A DNA stretch of 64,000 nucleotides from Microbacterium radiodurans (GTDB lineage Bacteria > Actinomycetota > Actinomycetes > Actinomycetales > Microbacteriaceae). Location: assembly GCF_008710705.1 (NCBI RefSeq), contig NZ_VYRZ01000001.1:372001-436000 (forward strand), written 5' to 3'. Below the pieces are notes generated by a model. The model did not search any database and had not been told where the DNA came from. It saw only the letters and a program-made list of their open reading frames with translations. The position numbers were made by a program, and so were the translations under genes. The number at the start of each line of letters is the position of its first letter. The stretch's first letter is position 1. This document shows positions 55,594 to 64,000 of this stretch, piece after piece.

Positions 55594-57252
55594 TCACGAC
55601 ACGACCTCGTGCGCGCGGCCGGGGATGGCGTCGATCAGGCGGCGCGTGTACTCCGCGCGCGGGTGTGTCAGGACGTCGGGGGTCGGTCCCTGTTCGACGA
55701 TGCGCCCGCGCTGCATGACCGCGACCCGGTGGGAGATCTCGCGGACGACGGCCAGGTCGTGGCTGATGAACAGGTACGACACCCCGAGCTCGCGCTGCAG
55801 CTCGACGAGCAGGTCGAGGATCTGCGCCTGCACCGAGACGTCGAGCGCCGAGACCGCCTCGTCGAGGACGATGAGGTCGGGCTGCAGCGCGAGAGCCCGC
55901 GCGATCGCAACGCGCTGCCGCTGTCCGCCCGAAAGCTCGGCGGGTCGCCGCTCGGCGGTGCCGCTCGGCAGCGCGACCTGGTCGAGCAGGTCGCGCACGC
56001 GCGCCGCCCGGCCGGCGCGATCGCCGACCCCGAACGCGCGGAGGGGTTCGTCGACGACGTCGGCGACCGTGAAGCGCGGGTCGAGCGATGCGTAGGGGCT
56101 CTGGTGGACCAGCTGCAGTCGCCGGCGCAGCATCCGCACCTCCTCGCGTCGGGCGGCGACGAGGTCGACGCCGTCGAAGCGGATGCTGCCGGCGGTCGGC
56201 CGTTCGAGCCGCAGCGCGAGTCGCGCCGTCGTGCTCTTGCCCGAGCCCGACTCGCCGACGACGGCGAGGGTCTCGCCTCGCCCGACCGTGAACGACACGT
56301 CGTCGACGGCGAGCAGCGTGCCGCGGCCCGGGAGCGCGAACTCCTTGCGCAGGCCGGTCACTTCGAACAGCGGCCGGGCCGCCCCGGCGTCCGGCGCGTC
56401 GGAAGGCGCGCTCGGCGACCCCGCACGACGCGAGACGACGGCTTTCGCGTGCGGCCGCAGGCTCGGAGCCGCGGCGATGAGGCGGCGCGTGTACGGATGC
56501 TGCGGGGCTCCGAGGATCGTCCCGGCGTCACCCTGCTCGACGATGCGGCCCTGCTGCATGACGATGATGCGGTCGGCGCGATCGGCCGCGACCCCCAGGT
56601 CGTGCGTGACGAGCAGGACCGCGGTGTCGAGGGTGTCGGCGAGGGTGTCGATGTGGTCGAGGATCTGCTTCTGCACGGTCACGTCGAGCGCGCTCGTCGG
56701 CTCGTCGGCGATGACGAGCTGCGGCTCGGCTGCCAGGGCCGCGGCGATCAGCGCGCGCTGCTTCATGCCGCCCGAGAACTGGTGCGGGAACTGCCGGGCG
56801 CGCGCGGGCGCCTCGGGGATGCCGGCGAGCTCGAGCAGCTGCACGGCCTGCCGCTCCGCGGCGCGCCGAGAGGCGAGCCCGTGGATCACGACAGGTTCGC
56901 CCACCTGCCGGCCGACGCGCTTGACGGGGTTCAGGCTCGTGCCGGGGTCCTGCGGGATGAGGCCGATCCGTCGCCCGCGCACCTCGCGCCAGGCGCGGGG
57001 TGAGAGCGCGGCGAGGTCTTCGCCGGCGAAGCGGATGGCACCGGCATCCACCCGCGCGTTGCGGGAGAGCAGGCTGATGACCGCGTGCGCCGTCGTGCTC
57101 TTGCCCGACCCCGACTCGCCGACGATCGCGACGATCTCGCCCCGGTCGACCGTGAACGAGACGTCCTCGACGGCGGGCCGGGATCGCCCGTCGACGGTGT
57201 ACGAGACGCGGAGTCCGGAGACCTCGAGGAGCGGGGTGCTCGGCGCGGTCAT
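55594..57252 (-). CDS. Dipeptide/nickel-type ABC ATPase, DppD-DppF fusion
   Basis: A 552-residue protein with two nucleotide-binding domains. Each has Walker A GESGSGKST (residues about 43 and 335), a signature (FSGGMKQRALIAAAL, then LSGGQRQRVAIARAL) and Walker B (LVIADEPTSALD, LIVLDEAVSALD). The second Walker B has Ala instead of Pro. A linker of about 45 residues (SRRAGSPSAPSDAPDAG) joins them. It provides both ATPases for the adjacent permease pair. The ATG overlaps the permease stop. Confidence 0.94.
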   Translation of the reverse strand: MTAPSTPLLEVSGLRVSYTVDGRSRPAVEDVSFTVDRGEIVAIVGESGSGKSTTAHAVISLLSRNARVDAGAIRFAGEDLAALSPRAWREVRGRRIGLIPQDPGTSLNPVKRVGRQVGEPVVIHGLASRRAAERQAVQLLELAGIPEAPARARQFPHQFSGGMKQRALIAAALAAEPQLVIADEPTSALDVTVQKQILDHIDTLADTLDTAVLLVTHDLGVAADRADRIIVMQQGRIVEQGDAGTILGAPQHPYTRRLIAAAPSLRPHAKAVVSRRAGSPSAPSDAPDAGAARPLFEVTGLRKEFALPGRGTLLAVDDVSFTVGRGETLAVVGESGSGKSTTARLALRLERPTAGSIRFDGVDLVAARREEVRMLRRRLQLVHQSPYASLDPRFTVADVVDEPLRAFGVGDRAGRAARVRDLLDQVALPSGTAERRPAELSGGQRQRVAIARALALQPDLIVLDEAVSALDVSVQAQILDLLVELQRELGVSYLFISHDLAVVREISHRVAVMQRGRIVEQGPTPDVLTHPRAEYTRRLIDAIPGRAHEVVS

Positions 57253-58181
57253 CGGGTTCCTCCGTTGCGCTCCAGGGCGCGCGAGATGCGGTTCGCCGAC
57301 AGCACGACGGCGACGATCACGAGGCCGGGCAGGGTCGTGAGCCACCAGGCGACGGCGAGGTAGTCGCGGCCGCCCGAGACGAGCGAGCCCCATTCGGGCG
57401 TGGGCGGCGGGGCGCCGAAGCCGAGGAACGACAGTGACGAGATCGCCAGCACCATGACGCCGAACTCGAGCGCCGCGAGGGCCACGACCGGTCCCGAGGC
57501 GTTCGGCAGGACGTGTCGCCGCAGGATCGTGTACCAGCGCACTCCCGAGACGCGCGCCGCTTCGACGTAGACCGCCGTCGCGACCTGCAGCACCTCGGCG
57601 CGCATGACCCGGGAGAACGAGGCGACGCTCGCGAGTCCGACCGCGATGGCGACGTTGAGCGTGCCGAAGCCGAGCGCGGTGATGAGCGCGAGCGAGAGCA
57701 GGAGGCTCGGGATCGCGAGCAGGACGTCCATGAACCGCATGATCGCGTCGTCGACGATGCCGCGGAGGAAGCCGGCGAGGAGCCCGAAGAACGAGCCGAC
57801 GGTCAACCCGACGATCACGGCCACGGTCGTCGCGGCGAGAGACGTCGCCGACCCGTGGACGACGCGGGCGAACAGGTCGCGGCCGAGGTTGTCGGTGCCG
57901 AACAGGTGCGTCGCCGACGGCGGCTGCAGGCGGTCGCGCGCGACGCCCTCGATGGGATCCCACGCGGTGAACCAGGTCGGAGCGAGGGCCCACAGCGTGA
58001 CGAGCAGCAGCACGGCGATCGAGAGCACGAGCGTCGGCTGCCGGAGCACGTGCAGCAGGCGGGTGCGGATGCCGCGGCCGGGTCCCGCCGGTCGTTTCGG
58101 CGGACGGCCGGCGCCCGATTCGGGGCCGGAGCCGGGAACGGTGCCGGGAACGAGGAGCGGGGCGTCGAGGGTGGCGGTCAT
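57249..58181 (-). CDS. Dipeptide/nickel-type ABC permease (DppC-like)
   Basis: A 310-residue inner-membrane permease with six helices. It has the DppC hallmarks 'HLFGTDNLGRDLFARVVHGSATSL' and the EAA loop 'VEAARVSGVRWYTILRRHVLPN'. A long Pro/Gly-rich N-terminus (LLVPGTVPGSGPESGAGR) precedes the first helix. GGAGG precedes the ATG at 58181. The DppB-like gene lies 13 bases upstream. Confidence 0.93.
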   Translation of the reverse strand: MTATLDAPLLVPGTVPGSGPESGAGRPPKRPAGPGRGIRTRLLHVLRQPTLVLSIAVLLLVTLWALAPTWFTAWDPIEGVARDRLQPPSATHLFGTDNLGRDLFARVVHGSATSLAATTVAVIVGLTVGSFFGLLAGFLRGIVDDAIMRFMDVLLAIPSLLLSLALITALGFGTLNVAIAVGLASVASFSRVMRAEVLQVATAVYVEAARVSGVRWYTILRRHVLPNASGPVVALAALEFGVMVLAISSLSFLGFGAPPPTPEWGSLVSGGRDYLAVAWWLTTLPGLVIVAVVLSANRISRALERNGGTR

Positions 58182-58194
58182 GGTTCCTCCGGCG

Positions 58195-59151
58195 TCAGGC
58201 CGCGACGAACGCGGTGCGGGCGAGCGTGATGCGGCGATCGATGAGGGGGTTGATGAGGTCGACGACGAGGTTCGCGACGACGAAGACGACGGCGGCGAAG
58301 ACGACCACGACCTGCACGACGGGGACATCGCGGTTGTTGACGGCCGTCACGACGAGCCGGCCGATGCCCAGGCGCGAGAAGACCGTCTCGGTCACGACGG
58401 CGCCCGAGAGGAGGCCGCCGATCAGCACGCCGACCATGGTGAGGGTCGGGATGGCGGCGTTGCGGAAGGCGTGGGCGAACTGCACGCGCGCCTCGCCGGC
58501 GCCCTTGGCGCGCACGACTTCGACGTAGGGCTGCGCGAGCGTCGATCGGAGGCTCCGTGAGAGCAGCTGGGCGATGAACGCCCCCGACGGCATCGCGATC
58601 GTGATCGCCGGGAGCACCAGGCTGACGAAGCCCTCGTTGCCCATGGCCGGGAACAGCCGGAGCTGGAACGAGAACGCCTGCAGCAGCAGCAGGCCGATCC
58701 AGAACACCGGGATCGAGACGCCGATGGGCGGCAGCGAGAACAGCAGGTTCCGCAGCCAGGTGCCGCGGGCGAGCGACGCGGCCAGGGCGAGCCCGACGCC
58801 GATGACGATCGAGAGGAGGAAGGCGAAGCCGGTCAGCGCGAGCGTCGGCGGCAGCGCCTCGGCGAGCAGGTCGGCCGCGGGGCGGCCGGTCTGCGACGAT
58901 GTCCCGAAGTCCCCGACCAGTGCGCGTCCGAGCGCCGACAGGTACTGCTCCCACAGCGGCCGGTCCAGCCCGAGCTCGGCGCGCAGCTGCGCCACGAGCG
59001 CCGGATCGACCTGCTCCTGGTCGCCGCCGCCGGCGAAGAGCGCGGCGGCGTCGCCGGGCAGCAGATAGAGGACGAGGAACGAGATCGTGAACGCCGCCCA
59101 CAGGACGACGACTCCCTGCCCGATGCGTCGAGCGATGTATGCGACCCACAT
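58195..59151 (-). CDS. Dipeptide/nickel-type ABC permease (DppB-like)
   Basis: A 318-residue permease with six helices. The N-terminus 'IARRIGQGVVVLWAAFTISFLVLYLLPGD' is characteristic of DppB/OppB, and the EAA-type loop reads 'YVEVVRAKGAGEARVQFAHAFRNAAIP'. It starts at the ATG at 59151, 38 bases after the binding-protein stop, in the same operon. Confidence 0.93.
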   Translation of the reverse strand: MWVAYIARRIGQGVVVLWAAFTISFLVLYLLPGDAAALFAGGGDQEQVDPALVAQLRAELGLDRPLWEQYLSALGRALVGDFGTSSQTGRPAADLLAEALPPTLALTGFAFLLSIVIGVGLALAASLARGTWLRNLLFSLPPIGVSIPVFWIGLLLLQAFSFQLRLFPAMGNEGFVSLVLPAITIAMPSGAFIAQLLSRSLRSTLAQPYVEVVRAKGAGEARVQFAHAFRNAAIPTLTMVGVLIGGLLSGAVVTETVFSRLGIGRLVVTAVNNRDVPVVQVVVVFAAVVFVVANLVVDLINPLIDRRITLARTAFVAA

Positions 59152-59189
59152 GATCTCGTTCCCCGTTCCTCAGTCGTCGTCGCCGCGGC

Positions 59190-60815
59190 TCACTCGGCGA
59201 TCCAGGCGTCGTAGAAGTCGAGGCGGCTCGAGGCCTCGAACGTCAGACCCCGAACCCGCGAGGACGCCGTGATGGTCGTGGAGAGCTGGTAGATCGGAAT
59301 CGTCGTGCCGTCCGCGATCAGCGCCCGCGCCGCCTCGTCCACGACGCGCTGCCGCTCGGTGGCGTCGATGATGGAGGACTGCTCGTCGAGCAGATCGTCG
59401 ATGACCGTGCGCTCCGGGCGCCGCGTGTTGCCGGCGGGGTTGTCGGCGGTGAACACGGTCCGCAGCACGTCGGGATCGGAGCGGGTCAGGTTGCCGTAGC
59501 TGAAGTCGTAGGTGCCGTCGGCGTTCGCCGCCTGCACGTCGGCGAAGCTCGCGAACTTCAGCTGCAGGTCGACGCCGATCGCGCGGAGCTGCTGCTGAAC
59601 GAGCTCGAGCACCTCCTTGGGAGACTGCCAGTAGGTCACGAGGAAGCTGAGCTTCTCGCCGTCCTTCTCGCGGATGCCGTCGGAGCCCACGGTCCAGCCG
59701 GCGCCGTCGAGGAGGTCGGCCGCGGCATCCGGGTCGAACGTGAGCTCGTCGCTGAGATCGGTGAAGTACGGCGTCGTGGACGACAGGGGCGAGACCGCCG
59801 GCTCGTCGTCGGGGCCGAGCAGCGTCGCGGTGATCTCGTCGCGGTCGATGCCTTTCTGGATCGCGAGGCGAACGTCCTCGTCGGCGAGTTTCGGCATGGA
59901 CTGATTGGCGTACAGGTTGTAGACGACGCCGGGGTTGGCGCGGTTCTCGCTCCAGAAGTCCGCCGACTCGAACAGCACGGCGTCGGTCGCCGAGATGCCC
60001 GTCGTGGCGTCGATCTGGCCTGACTGCAGGCTGCCGGTGCGGTTCCCGGCCTCGGGCACGACGACGTAGTCGATCGCGTCGAGGTAGGCCTCGCCGGTGT
60101 GCGCGTTGGTCGAGGGGCCCCAGGCGTAACCCTCGCGCCGCACCAGCTTCGCTCCCTCGTTCGGCGTGTAGCTCTCGACCGAGAACGGTCCCGAGCCGAT
60201 GACGTCGCCGCGGCAGCGGTCGGCCTGACTGACCGCCGCGGTCGCGGGCGAGAGCAGGCCGAGGCTGAAGGTCGAGGTCGCTTGCAGGAATTGCGCGCTC
60301 GGCGCCGAGAAGGTGATCGTGACCGTGCTGTCGTCGACGACCTCGATGCCGGCGAGGTCGGCCAGGTACGACGACCCGAGGCTCGCCTTCGCGCCGAGCG
60401 CGACGATCGCCTCGAAGTTCGTCTTGACGGATGCCGCGTCGATCGGCGCGCCGTCGGCGTAGGTCGCGCCGTCGCGCAGCGTGAACGTGAAGCTCGTCGC
60501 GTCGGCGTTCACCTCGAAGTCCTCGGCGAGCCACGGCAGGATCTCGCCGGTGTCGGGGTCCTGCGTCGTCAGGGAGGCGACGGTCTGACGTGCGATGGCG
60601 ATCGCGTCGTTGTTGCCGACCTGCTGCGGGTCGATGCACTGGCTGTCGACGGAGATCGCGAAGGTCAGCTCGCCGCCGGCGACGGGTTCACCCGACGGGG
60701 TCGGTGAGCTGCCGCCCGGGGCGGTGGAGCTGCAGGAGGTGAGCAGCAGGGCTGCGGTGGCCGCGGCGGCGAGGGCGGCTGCTGCGGCGCGCGAACGGGT
60801 GCGGAGAAGAGGCAT
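59190..60815 (-). CDS. Peptide/nickel-type ABC substrate-binding lipoprotein
   Basis: A 541-residue SBP_bac_5 solute receptor. The signal peptide ends in the lipobox LTSC, followed by a Ser/Pro/Gly-rich linker. Family blocks are 'DPDTGEILPWLAEDFEVNADATSFTFTLRDGATYADG' (about 65-105) and 'DLQLKFASFADVQ'. The ATG at 60815 gives a proper signal peptide; the frame extends 16 polar codons further. It leads the SBP-DppB-DppC-DppDF operon. The ligand is unknown; the linked flavin enzymes hint at a sulfur- or nitrogen-bearing compound. Confidence 0.92.
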   Translation of the reverse strand: MPLLRTRSRAAAAALAAAATAALLLTSCSSTAPGGSSPTPSGEPVAGGELTFAISVDSQCIDPQQVGNNDAIAIARQTVASLTTQDPDTGEILPWLAEDFEVNADATSFTFTLRDGATYADGAPIDAASVKTNFEAIVALGAKASLGSSYLADLAGIEVVDDSTVTITFSAPSAQFLQATSTFSLGLLSPATAAVSQADRCRGDVIGSGPFSVESYTPNEGAKLVRREGYAWGPSTNAHTGEAYLDAIDYVVVPEAGNRTGSLQSGQIDATTGISATDAVLFESADFWSENRANPGVVYNLYANQSMPKLADEDVRLAIQKGIDRDEITATLLGPDDEPAVSPLSSTTPYFTDLSDELTFDPDAAADLLDGAGWTVGSDGIREKDGEKLSFLVTYWQSPKEVLELVQQQLRAIGVDLQLKFASFADVQAANADGTYDFSYGNLTRSDPDVLRTVFTADNPAGNTRRPERTVIDDLLDEQSSIIDATERQRVVDEAARALIADGTTIPIYQLSTTITASSRVRGLTFEASSRLDFYDAWIAE

Positions 60816-60930
60816 GTCCCTACGCTCCGCCTGCGGCGGGGGCGCGTGTCGTCGAGACGTCACACGCGGGAAGAACCCGTCTTCCGGCGTCGCGGCGCGT
60901 CATCCGACGTCATCACCCTCACGCTCCCGT

Positions 60931-60988
60931 CGAATCGCCAGAGAATGCGGATCCGGGGCACCCGGCATCAGCGATTCCTGGCGACTCG
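60931..60988. terminator. Imperfect hairpin after the FAD protein gene
   Basis: CGAATCGCCAGAGAATGC (60931-60948) pairs with the complement of 60971-60988 with one bulge and few mismatches. It abuts the stop codon of the minus-strand FAD/NAD(P) gene. The CGARTCGCCA stem and the GGATSCGG..GGCACCC loop resemble the element at 55512. Confidence 0.6.
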
Positions 60989-62938
60989 TCAGGCCGAGGC
61001 CAGGGCGGGTGCTGCGAGGGCCGCGAGGACGGCGCCGGCGGTCCGGTCGTTCTGGCGCAGCGGCAGCGCGTTCGCGGCGGGGCGCGTGAAGGCGCCGCCC
61101 TCGGTGAGCGACGTGAACGGACCGAGGGCGAAGAGGGATGCCGCCGGCGCGCCGTCCGCGGTGACGATCCGCCCGTCGTCGTCGGTGTGCACGCGCCCGA
61201 GCGAGCCGTCGAAATCGGCGTCGCGCACGCGAAGCTCGACGCCGTGGCGACCCGCCAGCTGGCGGAGCGCGGCGTTGTCGCTGACCACCGCGCCGGAGCC
61301 GGGCAACCACGCGTCGACGAGGCTGCGGGCGACCGTCTCACCGGGCACCCGGGGGCTCGACGCGACGAATCCTCGCCCGGCGTGGACGCTCACGCGCGTC
61401 TCAGGGCCGAGGAAGCGCACCACACCGGCGTCGGCCAGGGCGAGCAGCTCTTCGAGCCGGTGGGCGGGCGGCCCGCTCGCGACGTAGCTGAAGAACGTGT
61501 GCCACCGCACCGGCAGCGACACCGCGCGCGAGCGCGCCGTCCAGCGCTCGGTCGGGATCTCCGACAGCGCGAGGAACGACAGCAGCACGGCCAAGAAGAC
61601 GCCCTGGGAAGCGCTGCGCTCCGGGGTCGTTCGCAACGCGAGGTCGGTTTCGATGTGCTGGACGACGCGATGGTGCGCCTCGGCGCCGTCGGCGAACACC
61701 TCCGCTGCGAGTGGGCGATCGAGCGTGCCGATGTCGAAGCGGTCGAGCGGATCGGGCACCGCCGACGCGATCGCAGCGAGGAGGGCGGGATCGTCCCAGG
61801 CATGCGCCTGGAGGACGGCGCGGAACGCGGCCCACTCGCCGACGACGCGATCGGGGTGGCCGGTGAACAGCTCGCGGTAGTGCCCGTGGAGCATCTCGCT
61901 CGCGATGAGCGGCCACACATCGGTGTCGAAGTCGACCGGCCGCGGGCGCGCGAGAAGTCCCGCGATCGCCGCTGAGGTCAGCACCTCGCGCTGCGGCGGT
62001 TCGCCCTGCAGCACCGACGACACCTTCGAGCGGTAGGGCACGCCGCGTCGCGATCCCAGGTGCAGACGCGGCTCACGACCCGACGGCGCGTAGCGCAGGC
62101 GCTCGCCGTCGGCGACGAACCGGCCGCCGCGCCCCTGGGTGAGCAGCACGACGAGATCCACCGCGGCCAGCCCCATGCCGCGCACGATGACGTCCTCGCC
62201 GGCGGCGAGGACCGACAGGTCGGCGTCGGCGGTGAAGGCCGGCGGGACGTAGACGAGGCCCTCCTCGCGGGCGGACGCGACGAGGTCGGCGGTCGCGGCG
62301 TCGGGCTCCCGTCCGTTATGGCCGACGGTGTAGACCACGACGTCGGTGTCGAGTTCGAGTCCGCTCGCGAGGGTCACGGTGTGGCCGGAGGCCGCGGCAT
62401 CCGCCCGCTCCGTGACGCCGACGACGGTGTCGGCGCGCCACCGCACCGTGATGCCGGCGGGTGCCTCGGCGACGGTGCGCCGGAAGAACCAGTCGAGGTA
62501 GTAGCTGTGCAGCCGGCGCGTGGGGAAGCTGTCTCCGCGCAGGCCCCGGGCTTCGGCGGCGGCGACCTCGTCGTCGATCTCGATACCGCGACCGGATGCT
62601 GCGAGCTCGCCGCTGCGCCAGAGTTCCGCCCACTCGATGAGCGAGGGTCCCGGGCGGATCGGCCCCTCGATCGTGCAGCTGTCGTCGGTGAACACCGTGA
62701 CGTCGCGCGCCATCGAGTTCAGCTTCAGCAGCGGCGACTGCGCGCGCCGCCAGATGCGCCCGGCGCCGGGCGGGTGGGGGTCGATGAGCTCGACGTGGAG
62801 CCGCGGTGCGCCGACCGCGCGGGGGTCGGTCTCACCGGAGTCGCCGACGACGTCGGCGCCGAACCGCGCGACGATCCGCTCGAGGAGCATGATCGCGCGC
62901 GGCCCGGCGCCGACGAAGAGCAGCCGACTCGCGGTCAC
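60989..62938 (-). CDS. FAD/NAD(P)-binding oxidoreductase-like protein
   Basis: A 649-residue protein with an N-terminal Rossmann loop (LLFVGAGPRAIMLLERI), a second pattern 'VVYTVGHNGREPD' and the block 'GRIWRRAQSPLLKLNSMARDVTVF', which identify the FAD-NAD(P)-binding (NAD_binding_9-like) family of large putative oxidoreductases. The C-terminal half is helical, with a return of the fold at the end (LFALGPFTSLTEGGAF). The reaction is unknown. It starts at GTG 62938, 10 bases after the monooxygenase gene, and precedes the peptide-type ABC operon on the same strand. Such combinations recur in actinobacteria. Confidence 0.82.
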   Translation of the reverse strand: MTASRLLFVGAGPRAIMLLERIVARFGADVVGDSGETDPRAVGAPRLHVELIDPHPPGAGRIWRRAQSPLLKLNSMARDVTVFTDDSCTIEGPIRPGPSLIEWAELWRSGELAASGRGIEIDDEVAAAEARGLRGDSFPTRRLHSYYLDWFFRRTVAEAPAGITVRWRADTVVGVTERADAAASGHTVTLASGLELDTDVVVYTVGHNGREPDAATADLVASAREEGLVYVPPAFTADADLSVLAAGEDVIVRGMGLAAVDLVVLLTQGRGGRFVADGERLRYAPSGREPRLHLGSRRGVPYRSKVSSVLQGEPPQREVLTSAAIAGLLARPRPVDFDTDVWPLIASEMLHGHYRELFTGHPDRVVGEWAAFRAVLQAHAWDDPALLAAIASAVPDPLDRFDIGTLDRPLAAEVFADGAEAHHRVVQHIETDLALRTTPERSASQGVFLAVLLSFLALSEIPTERWTARSRAVSLPVRWHTFFSYVASGPPAHRLEELLALADAGVVRFLGPETRVSVHAGRGFVASSPRVPGETVARSLVDAWLPGSGAVVSDNAALRQLAGRHGVELRVRDADFDGSLGRVHTDDDGRIVTADGAPAASLFALGPFTSLTEGGAFTRPAANALPLRQNDRTAGAVLAALAAPALASA

Positions 62939-62948
62939 CGGGGCGACC

Positions 62949-64000
62949 TCATCGACCGACGGCGGCGCCGGCCGGCACGGCCGCCGGCAGGCCGAGCAGG
63001 TCGCGCAGCGTGGCGCCCTCGTCGTAGGCCGCGCGGTAGGAGCCGCGCTCCTGCAGCAGCGGCACCACGCGGGTGGCGAACTCGTCGAGGCCGTGCGGGG
63101 TCAGGTGGCCGACGATCGTGAAGCCGTCGGTGGCCCGTTCCTGCACATATCGGTCGATCTCGCCCGCGATGTGCTCGGGTGTGCCGACGAAGGTGTGGTT
63201 GGCGGTCAGTCGGATGACGAGCTCGCGGATGCTGAGTCCCTCGGTGTCGGAGAGCTCGCGGAGCGTCGCGATGCGCTTCTGCACCGCGGCGTGGCGGTTC
63301 GCCCACCCTCGGGCGGTCTCGGCGCCGGTGTCGGGCTCGACATCCGGAAGCGGGCCGTCGGGGTCGTACCCGCTGAGGTCGCGGCCCCAGACCTGCTCGA
63401 GGTAGGTGAGCGCCTGCCCGGGCCGCACCTGCTGGAGGGCGATCTCCCGCGAGCGTTCGCGCGCCTCGGCATCCGTGTCGCCGATCACGAAGGTCGCCGC
63501 CGGCAGGATCTTGAGCGAGTCCTCGTCGCGGTCCCACGCCGCCAGGCGTCCCTTGACGTCGTCGTAGAACGTGCGCGCCGCGTCGAAGTCCTGGTGCAGC
63601 GAGAAGATGACCTCGGCGTGCTCCGCGCCGAAGTCGCGGCCGTCCGCCGAGTCGCCCGCCTGCACGATCACCGGGCGTCCCTGGGGCGAGCGCGGCACAT
63701 CGAAGAGGGCGTCGACGTCGAACTGCGCGCCGGTGTGGCGGATGCGGCGGGGCAGCGCCTCGCCCTCGTCCCACGAGTCCCACAGCTTCTTCGACAGCTC
63801 GGCGAACTCCTTCGCCCGTTCGTACCGGTCGGCGTGCGCGAGGAAGCCACCGCGGCGGAAGTTCGCGCCGTGGAACGCGTCGGAGCTCGTGACGGCGTTC
63901 CAGCCCGCGCGCCCCCCGGAGAGGTGGTCGAGCGAGGCGAGCTGGCGGGCGAGCTCGTACGGCTCGTTGAAGGTCGTGTTGAGCGTTCCCACGAGGCCCA
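62949..64000 (-). CDS. NtaA/SnaA/DszA-type flavin-dependent monooxygenase, 3' part
   Basis: The C-terminal 350 residues of a bacterial-luciferase-like monooxygenase; the frame stays open to the right edge, so the N-terminus is missing. Family blocks are 'LASLDHLSGGRAGWNAVTS', 'GRPVIVQAGDSADGRDFGAEHAEVIF', and the C-terminal 'VGTPEHIAGEIDRYVQERATDGF...GLDEFATRVVPLLQERG'. Members oxidise chelators, organosulfur compounds or other substrates with FMNH2 from a separate reductase. A GTG at 63992 is internal to the family and is not the start. It is co-transcribed with the FAD protein gene. Confidence 0.92.
   Translation of the reverse strand, partial: GLVGTLNTTFNEPYELARQLASLDHLSGGRAGWNAVTSSDAFHGANFRRGGFLAHADRYERAKEFAELSKKLWDSWDEGEALPRRIRHTGAQFDVDALFDVPRSPQGRPVIVQAGDSADGRDFGAEHAEVIFSLHQDFDAARTFYDDVKGRLAAWDRDEDSLKILPAATFVIGDTDAEARERSREIALQQVRPGQALTYLEQVWGRDLSGYDPDGPLPDVEPDTGAETARGWANRHAAVQKRIATLRELSDTEGLSIRELVIRLTANHTFVGTPEHIAGEIDRYVQERATDGFTIVGHLTPHGLDEFATRVVPLLQERGSYRAAYDEGATLRDLLGLPAAVPAGAAVGR

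Overview
The window is high-GC actinobacterial chromosomal DNA. The gene order dnaN-recF-DUF721-gyrB-gyrA-DUF3566-tRNA-Ile-tRNA-Ala, followed by cyclophilin, rhomboid, crgA, class E sortase, a trpG/pabA-like gene and the antiparallel pknB-pknA-pbpA-rodA-pstP-fhaB-fhaA operon and tRNA-Leu, is the origin-proximal backbone of Actinobacteria. The protein sequences and the unfragmented, accessory-light layout suggest Microbacteriaceae, most likely Microbacterium. This is inferred from recall of gene order and protein families; no database was searched. The window opens inside dnaN, so dnaA and the canonical oriC should lie just off the left edge.

Layout. 1-7,940: replication and topology genes, two tRNAs and a strong hairpin. 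8,228-11,870: a putative lipoprotein, a YbaK-type deacylase, a conserved hypothetical, cyclophilin, rhomboid protease and CrgA. 11,926-13,519: a tightly overlapping trio (class E sortase, 52-residue membrane protein, TrpG/PabA-like amidotransferase). 13,556-22,538: a seven-gene minus-strand cell-wall and signalling operon with overlapping starts and stops. 22,680-25,158: tRNA-Leu, a small ORF, a TetR/NTF2-like pair with twin operators, and an AbiTii-domain protein. 25,317-27,544: hxlA-hxlB (ribulose-monophosphate formaldehyde fixation) divergent from a LuxR-type regulator. 27,647-33,167: GNAT, HAD phosphatase, aldo/keto reductase, NucS endonuclease, and an MFS transporter divergent from a LacI regulator. 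33,240-39,429: a complete six-gene Mrp antiporter operon (A/B fused, C, D, E, F, G). 39,449-42,677: a TetR / degenerate ABC-ATPase-like / YhgE-Pip operon. 42,851-49,303: argG, a cyclophilin lipoprotein, DUF1801, two membrane proteins, an M20 peptidase and a GNAT. 49,551-52,492: a polar amino-acid-type ABC transporter. 52,571-55,496: a tandem GNAT and a membrane-anchored sulfite-oxidase-like molybdoenzyme with an internal Tat motif. 55,594-64,000: a peptide/nickel-type ABC transporter with a large FAD/NAD(P)-binding protein and an NtaA/DszA-type flavin monooxygenase that runs off the right edge.

Two regulatory themes stand out. At least fifteen operon-leading genes carry a TANNNT hexamer ending six to eight bases before the start codon with no Shine-Dalgarno sequence, the signature of leaderless mRNAs. 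Most operon ends, especially convergent ones, carry long inverted repeats, some of which share sequence with each other. I see no rRNA, CRISPR array, insertion sequence, prophage or plasmid gene.
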